The translations under genes were made by a program, and so were the position numbers. 64,000 bases of DNA. Origin: Candidatus Undinarchaeales archaeon (GTDB taxonomy: Archaea > SpSt-1190 > JASMDC01). The stretch spans positions 62,001 to 126,000 of the forward strand of contig JASMDC010000001.1 in the NCBI GenBank assembly GCA_030753015.1, read 5' to 3'. Shown here one piece after another: positions 41,501 to 48,784 of this stretch. Each line of letters begins with the position of its first letter. Positions within the stretch are counted from its first letter, which is position 1. Under the pieces are notes generated by a model. That model was not told the origin of the DNA and did no database searches. It was given only the letters and a program-made list of their open reading frames with translations.

Positions 41501-42932
41501 AGTGGGAGCATTGGGACCAGCCAGATGATGTGCAGGAGGTGGTGCCGCCATAGTCACAGGTATCACCTATCTCTCTGGGGCTGCAGTCGGGCTTCGTCGT
41601 GTCGCTCTGGTAATTACATGACGCCCACCCGCTCTCCGTGCAGTCCGTCTCCCCCGAATAGCGGCAGGTATCACCGTCCGGTTGAGGTCCGCAATCGGGC
41701 TTGTTGGTATCCTGGTACGCGAAGGAACACGCCTCCCAACCTGTTGACATGCAGGACGTGCTCCCGCCATACTTGCAGAGACGGTCACTGGCCGCAGCCG
41801 AGCAATCGGGCTTCGATCCCATCTGATAGTTGCAGTCCGACCATCCTCCAGCCTGGCACTGGGGATTGGCCGTGTGGTAGCAGGAGTTCCCATCGGGGTA
41901 ATTGTCGCATGTGGGCCGGGTCTCGCTCTCGAAAGAGCAGCTGGACCATCCCGACGCCGTGCAGTCGCTGGATCCCGAGTGCTTGCAGATGCTACCATCT
42001 ATATAGGATCCACAGGAAGGCTTGGTCCCGGTCTGGTAGCTGCACTCCCATCCTGAGGCAGTGCACTGTGCCGTGCCTGAATGGTAGCATGTGTTCCCGT
42101 TCGCGTAATTTCCGCAAGCGGGCTTTGTCTCGGTCTGGTAGCTGCACTCCCATCCTGAGGCGGTGCACTGCGCCGTGCCCGAATGGTAACATGTGTTCCC
42201 GTTCGCGTAGTTACCACATGCGGGCTTTGTCTCGGTCTGGTAGCTGCATTCCCAACCTGTCGCCTTGCACAGTGATGTTCCGGAGTGATAGCATGTGTTC
42301 CCGTTCGCGTAATTTCCGCAGGCGGGCTTTGTCTCGGTCTGGAACGCACAGGTCGACCATCCCGTCGCCGAGCACTGGGTCGATCCCGAGTGGTAGCATG
42401 TGTTCCCGTTGGCATAGTTCGTGCATGCGGGCTTGCTGTCGCTCTGGAACTCACATGTCGACCATCCCGATGCGGTGCATCCGGTCGTACCGGAATGATA
42501 GCATGTGTTCCCGTCCGGGTACTGGGTACATGCCGGTTTCGAGGTGCTCTGATAGGAACATTCCCAACCGCCGGCGGTACACTGCGCGCTGCCCGAGTAA
42601 TAGCAGATGTTCCCGTCCGCGTACAAGCCGCACGCGGGCTGGTTCGCATCCTGATACGAGTAGGAGCAGGTCGACCAGCCGGTGGACGTGCACGATGTGC
42701 TCCCACCGTACTTACAGGTAGTGCCACTGATGGTCTGAGAGCATGAGGGCTTGGAATTCCGGTAGCTGAAGCAGCATTTCGGATATTGATAGTACCCGCT
42801 GTAATAGCAGTAACTGCCACTTGTCTTGGGCAGGCAGCTCGTGGTAGATGTGCTGAAGCACCAGGCACTCCAGCCGAGGCTCATGACAAGGACCATTACC
42901 AGCAACAGGGTGCGTCGGTGGGCACCTATCAT
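35526..42932 (-). CDS. giant cysteine-rich repeat surface protein (2468 aa)
   Basis: Signal peptide 1-25. Residues 61-1144 are 30 tandem units of 34-38 residues, each with four cysteines and a GW: pattern KP.C, then G..C, SG...C, GW..C. Residues 1145-2020 hold other cysteine modules, including seven CCGDD motifs and many CC...W units. A cysteine-poor helical stretch follows, then one membrane helix (about 2180-2200) and a cytoplasmic tail of about 265 residues with an immunoglobulin-like part and a Tyr-rich SSYYANRYYGSYGS near the end. It is likely a long disulfide-bonded stalk or fibre. Single gene, no neighbour on its strand. Confidence 0.85.
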   Translation of the reverse strand: MIGAHRRTLLLVMVLVMSLGWSAWCFSTSTTSCLPKTSGSYCYYSGYYQYPKCCFSYRNSKPSCSQTISGTTCKYGGSTSCTSTGWSTCSYSYQDANQPACGLYADGNICYYSGSAQCTAGGWECSYQSTSKPACTQYPDGNTCYHSGTTGCTASGWSTCEFQSDSKPACTNYANGNTCYHSGSTQCSATGWSTCAFQTETKPACGNYANGNTCYHSGTSLCKATGWECSYQTETKPACGNYANGNTCYHSGTAQCTASGWECSYQTETKPACGNYANGNTCYHSGTAQCTASGWECSYQTGTKPSCGSYIDGSICKHSGSSDCTASGWSSCSFESETRPTCDNYPDGNSCYHTANPQCQAGGWSDCNYQMGSKPDCSAAASDRLCKYGGSTSCMSTGWEACSFAYQDTNKPDCGPQPDGDTCRYSGETDCTESGWASCNYQSDTTKPDCSPREIGDTCDYGGTTSCTSSGWSQCSHSSDLIKPVCNPIASGDTCYYGRYTRCGSSGWSECTHTYQDTNKPLCGPDPVGDTCRYSGSTSCSESGWTGCLFSLQDSVKPACGPKPVGDTCQYQGTTDCTTSGWGSCTFSASDASRPTCTPTADGDACHYGGISECGTSGWTSCSDNTDRNPPNCDPKAVGNTCSYAGSTSCSTTGWSGCEFAHQDAGKPDCGPKDEGNTCSYGGNAQCTTSGWSSCTYSLTDTNKPTCNPSPLDNTCRYSGHATCGIGGWEACAFDYSDTNPPDCSPRTEGTYCYYQGSSSCGSGGWTECSFSGSDSQRPACPPKPEGNTCKFGGAPSCTGSGWGACAYTSSDTQRSACAPYTDGNICYYGGTPQCGADGWSECTYTSSDHQRPACPPDEDGNTCKFGGSPACTESGWGSCTFTSQEPNKPDCGPVAQVDVCQFDGSTQCTASGWAACTFNKQDASRPACESEASGTNCRHSGTATCITDGWSDCKYTIDTSKPACPHYSSGRTCNYRGTTSCSSSGWSTCDYNEDTERPACGHYEEAGLCYFGGGTLCTNDGWSACKYAQETGDKSSCPPLAVGGTCQFDGSTSCTKDGWASCAFASSDPTKPPCLPKAVDNNCYFSGLTGCAVGGWTRPCEYKESSSSHPLCDNYIDAQALKCHFSGFTDCEEGGWSTCDYSQCEIDVLGSTGESCSDMECSVCASSNGDTNYYSCVMCAKEEWRENQCCGDDPDEEWCGLTGYCHAGAWTMVAGSDPDNNARFCEVCSSFAWRENRCCGDDPDEAWCGVTGYCQTDSWIAVKDGNADLDAEYCRTCKSGTWQFSTADRTAACCGDDPDEEWCGAGGYCSAGAWAAVTDPDDDQHFCSNCLTKATWADGQCCGDDGATEYWNSTEGVCCGGEFQVGTGVCCNNTWADGGNCCLVSDCLERPYASCTSESCTANRCSYDRVCTGNACAIDTDDWCTACSSSDGDANEDSCSCKIGSWHISTADQKEMCCGDDKGEDWTGVGGLCLDGRWGVSDEPCLTSDSCTKSPYDVCTNSQCVCTSDECPSKMCLYSLECEATNCRGDAWCSLCSKDGDNDARSCECDGGEWIDGRCCGDDKEKDNWCGATARCLKGLVQRDLCEECEACLFGNCTTFCDGTTCTQGSKVWCSACANPEGDGDPFSCQCKGGINARWVDEQCCGDDILERWNSTSGVCCAGAFTAGGNCCSDAECIGNYTCQEDFTCSRTCRFGFKGCGGNCFMGDGVCCNSTWIKSGACCGDQDCPHDRPVCDGDISICRSCTASIECGPDSECCGGKCYGGQGLCCDDSWYTGDDVCCGDVDCTEGTTCFVSGHRCSAIECQEGFTPCGRRCEEGEGTCCDEKWYTAEGNCCDDTWIEGSDCCNDNDCGTFLCDNHQCSKVCKGRFSFCGDQCWLGQGVCCDNSWIEQGQCCNSANCTRTLPMCDDNVCRSCGDDGECGEGEICCGGQCFPPQLGACCNNTWSQGMASCSQVTCEVERGGVLCAGSCIMQKGVCCEDRFLMGITRCPECGDGFCERYEDAPQRRCIEDCCRTQEIRCYGYDEKTRGCFQGEAVFCDRCEFAQKFEVCRRVSAENIDKLLLSSIATSEDETRTMLKELYSTLVNHRKLDKMDFDERTVLVENLTHISRSLGGEDAVAMERGNTLALELSTTHICSLGTIPCLQTCITSISRSCIDHIDWIKFVEEIKDHVELVIIGASLFIGLFLVVKRKTLGEERVVVKRGMDREGALLKIFVKVENGSTFPLRDVKVELTSPAALAYLEPESNVYMLGDLESGDLQSAIFKMYPLRCVSGEISGVVTYKDDRGRMKSQNVKPVKVSSVCPVLEGYEVEPDKYDSVFGKYKSFSHAVNLGSDWRVAWAAIEARTTPLYVVREASSMFSGKAIWAGRGKFSKKRVSLEVSVYQATTGWNMNLVARAEEPAMGTGLLSDLVVEITKAMRSSYYANRYYGSYGSQSNVARTPQAGTGQAQQNGTAQTPVTGQPSAG
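39501..42752 (-). repeat. 30 tandem coding repeats, about 105-114 bases each
   Basis: DNA repeats encoding the cysteine units of the giant protein. Units 4-7 (about 41.99-42.42 kb) are almost identical in DNA, while the others have diverged, which suggests recent duplication within the array. Confidence 0.85.
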
Positions 42933-43058
42933 TCCACAAACCTACCTCTAACTACCAATCCAAGATTTTGAGTTCTTGTTTTATTAAGCTTGGGAAATGT
43001 CGCCGAGTCCGAGCTCTGGCTCAACCGGAAAGTGCCTTGCCCACCCGCATTACTGGAC

Positions 43059-43718
43059 CTATGGCATCAGTAGTCTGCGGAAGGAGAACTTCTGGCCGAA
43101 CATGTTGAAGTAGACACGGTCCGGAGCGTACCGGTGCTTGGTCCACTTCAGGAAGTGCATGAAGAATGTCGGGCCGAACCAGTTGCCAGCGAAGCCGACC
43201 ATGTAGTTCTTGATCTTGTCCAGCTTCACGATGGCGTAGATGTCGCGGTTGAGGTAGTCCAGACCGGGGTGCTTGACCTGCATGGTGCCCCCGAAGTAAT
43301 TGACGAGGGGCTCAGGGAAGCCCTTTGTGATGAGGACGTCGAACGTGTTGGGCCCATGCTCGTCAGCGTCATACTGGAACTGGACCTTGAGCACGCTGTG
43401 CTCATCCGGGCTGAAGTCCGATACCTCACGGGGAGCGCGTTCTTTGCACGTCATCTGGAGGGAGAGCTCCATCTTCGAGCATTGGCACAGTTCCGCCAGG
43501 GTGCCGTCGTCGAGATTGCGCCTGTAGAGGTTCATCTCTGCACCGTAGGGATTGAAGTAGGTGAGCGTCAGGTGATCGGGAGGATTGAAGTCGAGATTCT
43601 TGGAGACATCACCCATAAGCGCATTGGAGATATTGCGGATAAGGTCCATAACCTTGGTCTTGGTATGCTGGTCCACGTTCCCGCAACCCAGGGTGAGATG
43701 ATAGGTTATAGCTCCCAT
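43059..43718 (-). CDS. hypothetical protein, 219 aa
   Basis: No family recognised. Mixed alpha/beta composition, soluble, rich in aromatic residues, with a hydrophobic Gly-Phe patch (VGFAGNWFGPTFFMHFLKW). Start ATG 43718 chosen from a TAGTTAAACT box 23-32 bases upstream. Divergent from the HTH regulator next to it, so the two might be functionally linked. Confidence 0.6.
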   Translation of the reverse strand: MGAITYHLTLGCGNVDQHTKTKVMDLIRNISNALMGDVSKNLDFNPPDHLTLTYFNPYGAEMNLYRRNLDDGTLAELCQCSKMELSLQMTCKERAPREVSDFSPDEHSVLKVQFQYDADEHGPNTFDVLITKGFPEPLVNYFGGTMQVKHPGLDYLNRDIYAIVKLDKIKNYMVGFAGNWFGPTFFMHFLKWTKHRYAPDRVYFNMFGQKFSFRRLLMP

Positions 43719-43740
43719 CAACGGAATATGACACGCTCCG

Positions 43741-43750
43741 AGTTTAACTA
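43741..43750 (-). promoter_or_regulatory. TATA box for the 219-aa hypothetical gene
   Basis: TAGTTAAACT on the minus strand, centred 27 bases before ATG 43718. Confidence 0.4.
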
Positions 43751-43803
43751 TTTTTCGGTAGTGTCGCCTTTTCACTCGACGACCCTCCTCACAGCCTCCG
43801 ACA

Positions 43804-43814
43804 ACCTTAAATAA
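43804..43814 (+). promoter_or_regulatory. TATA box for HTH regulator
   Basis: ACCTTAAATAA ends 24 bases before ATG 43839. An earlier ATG at 43821 is too close to the box to be the first codon of its transcript. Confidence 0.5.
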
Positions 43815-43838
43815 GAGGGAATGCCGCCACAAAGTCGG

Positions 43839-44543
43839 ATGGGTTCCAAGCAAAAGCTCGCCAAGCTCATGGCGGGGGAGATCGTGCTCTCTGAGCAACC
43901 GGGCTCTACTATCAGGAAGTGGAGGGAGCAGTTCAAGATTTCGCAGAAGGAGCTAGCAGAGAACCTCAAGGTCTCATCTTCAGTGATTAGCGACTATGAG
44001 GGAGGACGGAGGAAGTCGCCCGGTATCAATGTTATTCATCGCATCATTGACACATTGATCGCCGTGGACGAGGAGCGTGGTAGTCCTATGATCACGAGGT
44101 TCGGTTCGCTCCTCACGGGGGAGAGCTGGGGCGAGATCGTGCACGATATCCGGGAGCTGATGACGCCGATCAATGCCATGGACTTCTGTGATAAGCTCAA
44201 AGCGGATGTCATCGCTTGCGAGGAGCTCATCGATCGTGAGCTCTACGGATACACCGTGGTGGACAGCCTCAAGGCGATCCTTGAGTTCTCGCCCTTGGAA
44301 CTCGCCCGTATCTACGGTTCCACCACCCAGCGAGCCGTCGTGTTCTCCCGCGTTTCTACGGGGCGTTCCCCCATGGTGGCCATCCGCGTGACGAACCTCA
44401 AGCCGAGCATCGTTGTGATCCACGGTACGGACATCGAGGATCCGGTGGCGGTAAAACTGGCCGAGGTCGAGCGAATACCGTTGGCGATCTCTCGGCTGGG
44501 GAGCCTGGACGAAATACTCCAAACCCTTCGGACAATAGAGTAG
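43839..44543 (+). CDS. XRE-type HTH transcriptional regulator
   Basis: 234 residues. A Cro/C1-type HTH at about 25-75 (WREQFKISQKELAENLKVSSSVISDYEGGRR), followed by an archaeal C-terminal domain with STTQRAVVFSRVSTGRSPMVAIRV. This arrangement matches a conserved family of archaeal regulators (COG1709-like, from memory). Start ATG 43839 fits the TATA spacing. The second domain may sense a ligand. Regulon unknown. Confidence 0.82.
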   Translation: MGSKQKLAKLMAGEIVLSEQPGSTIRKWREQFKISQKELAENLKVSSSVISDYEGGRRKSPGINVIHRIIDTLIAVDEERGSPMITRFGSLLTGESWGEIVHDIRELMTPINAMDFCDKLKADVIACEELIDRELYGYTVVDSLKAILEFSPLELARIYGSTTQRAVVFSRVSTGRSPMVAIRVTNLKPSIVVIHGTDIEDPVAVKLAEVERIPLAISRLGSLDEILQTLRTIE

Positions 44544-44560
44544 ATCCGAGCCCCCTTCGT

Positions 44561-44737
44561 CTAGGGTTCGTTATAGGTGATGAAGACACGGAGCGTACCG
44601 GTCGTGCCGATATAATTGTAGCTGATCCCGATGATGTTCTCACGACCGATGCTGTTGAGGAACTTCTCGGCCTCAGCTAGTGTCTTATCGTTGGCGCCCG
44701 GGAGGATGCTCCCACCGAATCCTTTTATCTTGATCAT
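44561..44737 (-). CDS. tandem small paralogue 1, 58 aa
   Basis: 58 residues; closely resembles the next gene's product: MIKIKGFGG, LPGAN, FLN, NII, Y.YIGTTGTLRVFITY. Alternating pattern suggests a small beta-rich fold. No cysteine or membrane segment. The GGAAGG ribosome site precedes ATG 44737. Not recognised; duplicated and presumably functional. Confidence 0.7.
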   Translation of the reverse strand: MIKIKGFGGSILPGANDKTLAEAEKFLNSIGRENIIGISYNYIGTTGTLRVFITYNEP

Positions 44738-44761
44738 GGTACAACCTTCCAGTTCGTGCCC

Positions 44762-44938
44762 TCAAGGCGAGTCGTAAGTCAGAAAGACCCTGAGGGTCCC
44801 TGAGGTCCCGATGTAGCAGTATTTAACATCGATGATATTGGCCCGTGTGACCGAATTAAGGAATGACTCCGATTCCCGAAGCGTCTTCTCATTGGAGCCA
44901 GGGAGCAAGCTTCCGCCGAACGTCTTGATTCGTATCAT
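44762..44938 (-). CDS. tandem small paralogue 2, 58 aa
   Basis: 58 residues, over half identical to paralogue 1 and the same length: MIRIKTFGG, LPGSN, FLN, NII, YCYIGTSGTLRVFLTY. ATG 44938 follows a GGTGG site and a CCTATTTATTG box (about 44972-44982). A two-gene unit is likely. Function unknown. Confidence 0.7.
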   Translation of the reverse strand: MIRIKTFGGSLLPGSNEKTLRESESFLNSVTRANIIDVKYCYIGTSGTLRVFLTYDSP

Positions 44939-45046
44939 CGCCGCCACCTTCGATTTCTCATAAGGGGGGAAAACAATAAATAGGTTAGTCGGGCGTCGAG
45001 AACCTAACTCCGGTACTCTTCCCTGTTGCCGGTTGCGAAGGCGGTT

Positions 45047-46270
45047 GTGTTGCTCAAGGTCGTGAAGTTCGGAGGCTCGAGTGTTGCTTCGGGCGAGAAG
45101 GTGGCGCGTGCAGCAAAAGCTATCGTCCAGGACGTGAAGCGTGGGAACCGTATCGTGGTCGTGGTATCGGCCATGGGCGATTCTACGAACCGCCTGCTTA
45201 CCATCGCAAATGGTGCTTGTGGGGGATCTCCGGCGCCGGAGGACCTTGATGAGATTCTTGCCATGGGCGAGCGGATATCTATACGTATGTTCGCGGCCGC
45301 GCTCCGTTCCCTGGGAGCGGAACCCGTTTTGGTGGATCCTCAGACATCGCTCTGGCCCGTCATCACTGACTCCACTCCCGGGAGCGCCAAGCCGGACCTA
45401 GCCAAGACAGCGGTCCGGGCGCGAGAGACCATGCTGCCGTTGCTTGAGGAAGGGAAGATCCCTGTCGTGGCCGGATTCATTGGAATCGACGGAGCGAACC
45501 GCATTACCACCATCGGCAGAGGAGGTGGGGATACGAGCGCATCCCTCATGGGAAACGTGCTCCATGCTGATGAGGTCGTCATCGTGACCGATGTGGACGG
45601 CATCCTCTCCGCCGATCCCCGGGAGATCCCTGATGCCCGGATTCTGAACTGCATCACTGTCCAGGAACTGTGGGATCTGGCAGTGAACGGTGCGGGTGTC
45701 ATGCATCACCTCTCTCTGAGGTACAAACGGAAGGGAACCGTCATCAGGGTAGTGAACAATGAGAAGGGAGATATAATGACAAAGGGAACAGAGATAACCG
45801 GTGAGCTCGAAAGTGTTGGATTCCTCGTGGGGCTGGGCAAGGAGCCGAAAGCAGCAGTGACCGTCGTGGGCGACCAGATGGACCAACGCCGTGGACTCCT
45901 CTACAGGTTCTCCCGGCAACTGTCCGAGGCGGACGTCACCATCTACTCAATCTCAGCATCTACCTACTCCATCACGTTCTATGTGGACGAGAAAATGGAG
46001 CGCACTGCGGTGGCCAGCCTCCACGAACTCGTTGTCGAGGACGACAAGCTCAAAGCGGTCACATCCCGGGGCGGCATCGGGCTCATTACCGTAGCGGCCC
46101 AGGGCCTTCAGGACAAGGCGTCGATGCTCTCTCGCATCGGTACCCTTCTAGAGGAGCAGGGGCACCAGCTAATCGGAGTAAACACTTCAACGGCCGAGCT
46201 CACCCTCCTTGTTGAATGGGAAGACGCAGAGGCATGTCGGGACGTCCTACACTCAGGTCTCGCATCATAG
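45047..46270 (+). CDS. lysC: aspartate kinase
   Basis: About 407 residues. Catalytic domain with VKFGGSSVAS, TIGRGGGDTSAS and VTDVDGILSADPR; the C-terminal part has two ACT-like regulatory segments (about 275-400). It phosphorylates aspartate, the first step to lysine, threonine and methionine; the ACT domains indicate feedback control. Starts are non-ATG: GTG 45047 preferred, TTG 45026 possible. Transcribed alone, divergent from the small paralogues. Confidence 0.92.
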   Translation: MLLKVVKFGGSSVASGEKVARAAKAIVQDVKRGNRIVVVVSAMGDSTNRLLTIANGACGGSPAPEDLDEILAMGERISIRMFAAALRSLGAEPVLVDPQTSLWPVITDSTPGSAKPDLAKTAVRARETMLPLLEEGKIPVVAGFIGIDGANRITTIGRGGGDTSASLMGNVLHADEVVIVTDVDGILSADPREIPDARILNCITVQELWDLAVNGAGVMHHLSLRYKRKGTVIRVVNNEKGDIMTKGTEITGELESVGFLVGLGKEPKAAVTVVGDQMDQRRGLLYRFSRQLSEADVTIYSISASTYSITFYVDEKMERTAVASLHELVVEDDKLKAVTSRGGIGLITVAAQGLQDKASMLSRIGTLLEEQGHQLIGVNTSTAELTLLVEWEDAEACRDVLHSGLAS

Positions 46271-46315
46271 GCGGGCTCTAAGCTTATTATAGGTGTGGGG
46301 AGTACCGAGGCACGC

Positions 46316-48100
46316 ATGTCGCGCTCTGTAGGGCCTTTGGTGGCCGCCCTCATCATCTTGGTACTCGCCTTCGATGTACTCTCTATCCTCTCCCTTGAAC
46401 CTCGTCTCCCACTGCCACACGACGGCGCGTTCACGATACTCGCCGTCCATGGGGACGTGAACGCAGATGGAAGAATGGACACATTCCATGTCAGATCATC
46501 ATACTCCGGAAGCGGAGAACAACCGGTCCTTTTCCAGACTCTGCAGCTCTACACCTATAATTTCACGATACGGTCGTTGGCCCTCGACAGGATCGACTGG
46601 AGGAAGCTAGAGGGCGCCAATGACACGATGTATCGGAATGGGGATGTGGTGGAACACTTCCTTCAGGTCCCGGCCAGTCATGCACTGGACGGTGCAATGA
46701 TGCTGACCGTATCCTTTGATCCCGATCCGCGTAGGGGATTCTCCAGCGTCAACGCCACCTTTCGCCTCCCCCCCTCGCTTGAGCACGGGGCCACGATCGA
46801 TATCACTCAGGCACGTCTGAAGGATATCGTGGTCCTGGAACAGGACAACTTCTCCACCAACACCGACGAGACGCGGAACACTACGTCGATGATGCAGGCG
46901 GAGGGTCTGGCGGTCCCGGTCATGCTCATGATCCTCATTGCTCTTCTCGTCCATGCAGTGCGACGGGACCGGCCTTGGCTACGCTCCCTTGGACGGAGCT
47001 GGTGGGTATCTATGGTACTCATCCTCATCGCAGCCCTCTTTCTGCGTGTGTGGTACGGGGATCTATTCCAGCGTACACAGATCGTCAATAATATGCGCAA
47101 CGTACGGTTCGCCCAGCACTTGTTAGGGGGATCGACGATCTTCTGGTCTTTCGGTTCAGGACATCCCTATATCCTGTCCATAGTGTATGCCGCTTCAGGG
47201 ACGGGTGTATCTGCCTGGGGTGCCGAAGGGACAGCCATGGCCGTGTCACTCGCCGTATCACTGGTCCACGTGCTCGCTCTCGGTCTCCTCGGTGCCGCGT
47301 TCCTCAGTCCGCGCGCAGGCCTGGCCGCAGCAGCCCTTCTTACTACTCTCCCTCTCGATCTCCTTTACGCCACGACAGTCCGGCGGGACGGGCTGGCGAG
47401 CCTCTTCATGACCGTCTCCTTATTCCTCATGGTGCGTGGCTCCCGGTCGAGCTCCCGCTCCCACCTGTATGCGGGTGCTGCTGCCATGGGGATGGCCCTG
47501 TTCACTGTTCGACCCCTCTTGGTCATCCTGGTCCCCTGGTTGGCTTTCCTCATCCTGGCGTGCGACCTTCCTCCCCGCCGGCTCAAAGGCCCGCTCGTCT
47601 TCCTGCTCCTGGCCGCGGCCCTACCCGCACTGGCCCTTATGTTCGAGGCCATGACCTATATTGACGGAACACCCATCTTGGGCGGGATGATCCTCACTCC
47701 GGAATACCTGACGGCCAATGCCGGATGGATGGTATTCTACCTGTTCGGGGGCGACCACCATGCATCGCTCATCACACTTCTGGCCATAGTGGGCGTGCTC
47801 TCCCTGAGACGTCGAGGTCCCGGGAAAGCAGCGTCGTTGGCGGCATTCCCTATCATGATGTCTCTCTTCTTCATCGTCCACCGCGTCCCCATCGCCTATT
47901 GCACCTCGCACCGCCACCTGATCTTCCTCTATCCGACCCTCCTTCTGATGTCGAGCGAGGGTGTTGCCGAGGTGTGGAAACGCTGGCGGGAGCGGTACGG
48001 GAGCGAACCATTGTTAATCTTAGCGTTGGCAGCGCTCTACATCATAGGTGTGCACGCTGGTTATCTGGATGGAGTGCTCGCTCTCAGGCGGTGCATCTGA
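46316..48100 (+). CDS. GT39-like polytopic membrane glycosyltransferase
   Basis: 594 residues with one N-terminal helix, a 160-residue extracytoplasmic region, then about nine membrane segments. A short loop with WYGDLFQRT after the third helix recalls the acidic loop of dolichyl-phosphate-mannose transferases; family match is only partial. It may transfer sugars from lipid carriers to surface proteins such as those in this window. TATA-like TTATTATAGG lies near 46280. Confidence 0.6.
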   Translation: MSRSVGPLVAALIILVLAFDVLSILSLEPRLPLPHDGAFTILAVHGDVNADGRMDTFHVRSSYSGSGEQPVLFQTLQLYTYNFTIRSLALDRIDWRKLEGANDTMYRNGDVVEHFLQVPASHALDGAMMLTVSFDPDPRRGFSSVNATFRLPPSLEHGATIDITQARLKDIVVLEQDNFSTNTDETRNTTSMMQAEGLAVPVMLMILIALLVHAVRRDRPWLRSLGRSWWVSMVLILIAALFLRVWYGDLFQRTQIVNNMRNVRFAQHLLGGSTIFWSFGSGHPYILSIVYAASGTGVSAWGAEGTAMAVSLAVSLVHVLALGLLGAAFLSPRAGLAAAALLTTLPLDLLYATTVRRDGLASLFMTVSLFLMVRGSRSSSRSHLYAGAAAMGMALFTVRPLLVILVPWLAFLILACDLPPRRLKGPLVFLLLAAALPALALMFEAMTYIDGTPILGGMILTPEYLTANAGWMVFYLFGGDHHASLITLLAIVGVLSLRRRGPGKAASLAAFPIMMSLFFIVHRVPIAYCTSHRHLIFLYPTLLLMSSEGVAEVWKRWRERYGSEPLLILALAALYIIGVHAGYLDGVLALRRCI

Positions 48101-48316
48101 GCCCTGACAGCAGGAATCCCTCTCTATGGTCGACCCTCCTTCTGCATGCGCTGGTACGGGAAATCCGAGCCCTCCAGGCGATAAAGCCGTGTGTTAGGGG
48201 AAGTATATTATGTGTAATTCTTACCTAATTTATTACTCCCTTTCGTCTTCGTGACCTTTCTCCACTTTCTTGCTGCGGGTGAGTGTGTGGTCGCAGTCAA
48301 TAGCAGCGCGTGAGGC

Positions 48317-48736
48317 CTACTCACCGATGACCTGGCATATGAGACTTCGACGCCTTGAGCGGGTATCGAGTTCAACGAACACGGCCTGCTGCCATGTGCC
48401 GAGAACGAGCTCACCCTTGCGGAAGGGGATGGTAAGGCTTGGTCCAAGGAACGCAGCTCTGACGTGGGAAGAGCCGTTATCGTCGTTCCATGTCATATGG
48501 TGTGCGTAGTCCGCGTTCCGTGGAGCTATTATCTCGAGAGCCCTTGGGATATCCTTGAGGAGCCCGGGTTCGTACTCGATGGTTGTGAGAGCACCTGTAG
48601 ATCCGGGGACGAACACGCATACAACGCCATTATCCAGCCCGGACGAGCGTACAATGTCGGCGACCTTGCTGCTGATATCGACGATGTGGACGGCTCCCTT
48701 GGTCTTGATAGTGAAGTCCTCCGCATGGACGGCCAT
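48317..48736 (-). CDS. YjbQ/UPF0047-family protein
   Basis: 139 residues. VPGSTGALTTIEYEPGLL, then HHMTWNDDNGSSHVRAAFLG and LVLGTWQQAVFVELD are the family's invariant motifs, including the His and Glu metal ligands. Reported activity is a weak thiamine phosphate synthase; real role unclear. Start ATG 48736, 24-33 bases after a TATA element at 48760-48769. The region 48101-48316 before its stop has no gene. Confidence 0.88.
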   Translation of the reverse strand: MAVHAEDFTIKTKGAVHIVDISSKVADIVRSSGLDNGVVCVFVPGSTGALTTIEYEPGLLKDIPRALEIIAPRNADYAHHMTWNDDNGSSHVRAAFLGPSLTIPFRKGELVLGTWQQAVFVELDTRSRRRSLICQVIGE

Positions 48737-48759
48737 GTCCGGCCCGATGCGCACGGGTG

Positions 48760-48769
48760 TTTAAATATC
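48760..48769 (-). promoter_or_regulatory. TATA box for the yjbQ-like gene
   Basis: ATATTTAAAC on the minus strand, centred about 28 bases before ATG 48736. It lies just before the stop of the upstream HExxH gene at 48785. Confidence 0.45.
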
Positions 48770-48784
48770 GATGGGCGCCCCTAC

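Noticed and set aside
41990..42752. Regularly spaced near-identical DNA, superficially like a CRISPR array.
   Set aside because: Units are about 105 bases with no short repeat-spacer alternation, the reading frame runs through all of them, and no cas gene is near.
37254..42868. Several long open frames on either strand within the giant cysteine protein, such as 37254-38327 (+) and 41450-42721 (+).
   Set aside because: They are mirror or shifted frames of a repetitive GC-rich coding region; their products are Arg/Ser/Pro-rich and follow the repeat period. The minus-strand frame has a signal peptide, ordered cysteines and a membrane helix.
48101..48316. Possible short gene in the gap after the GT39-like gene.
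   Set aside because: No frame with a plausible start and length; AT-rich in the middle and probably only termination signals for convergent genes.
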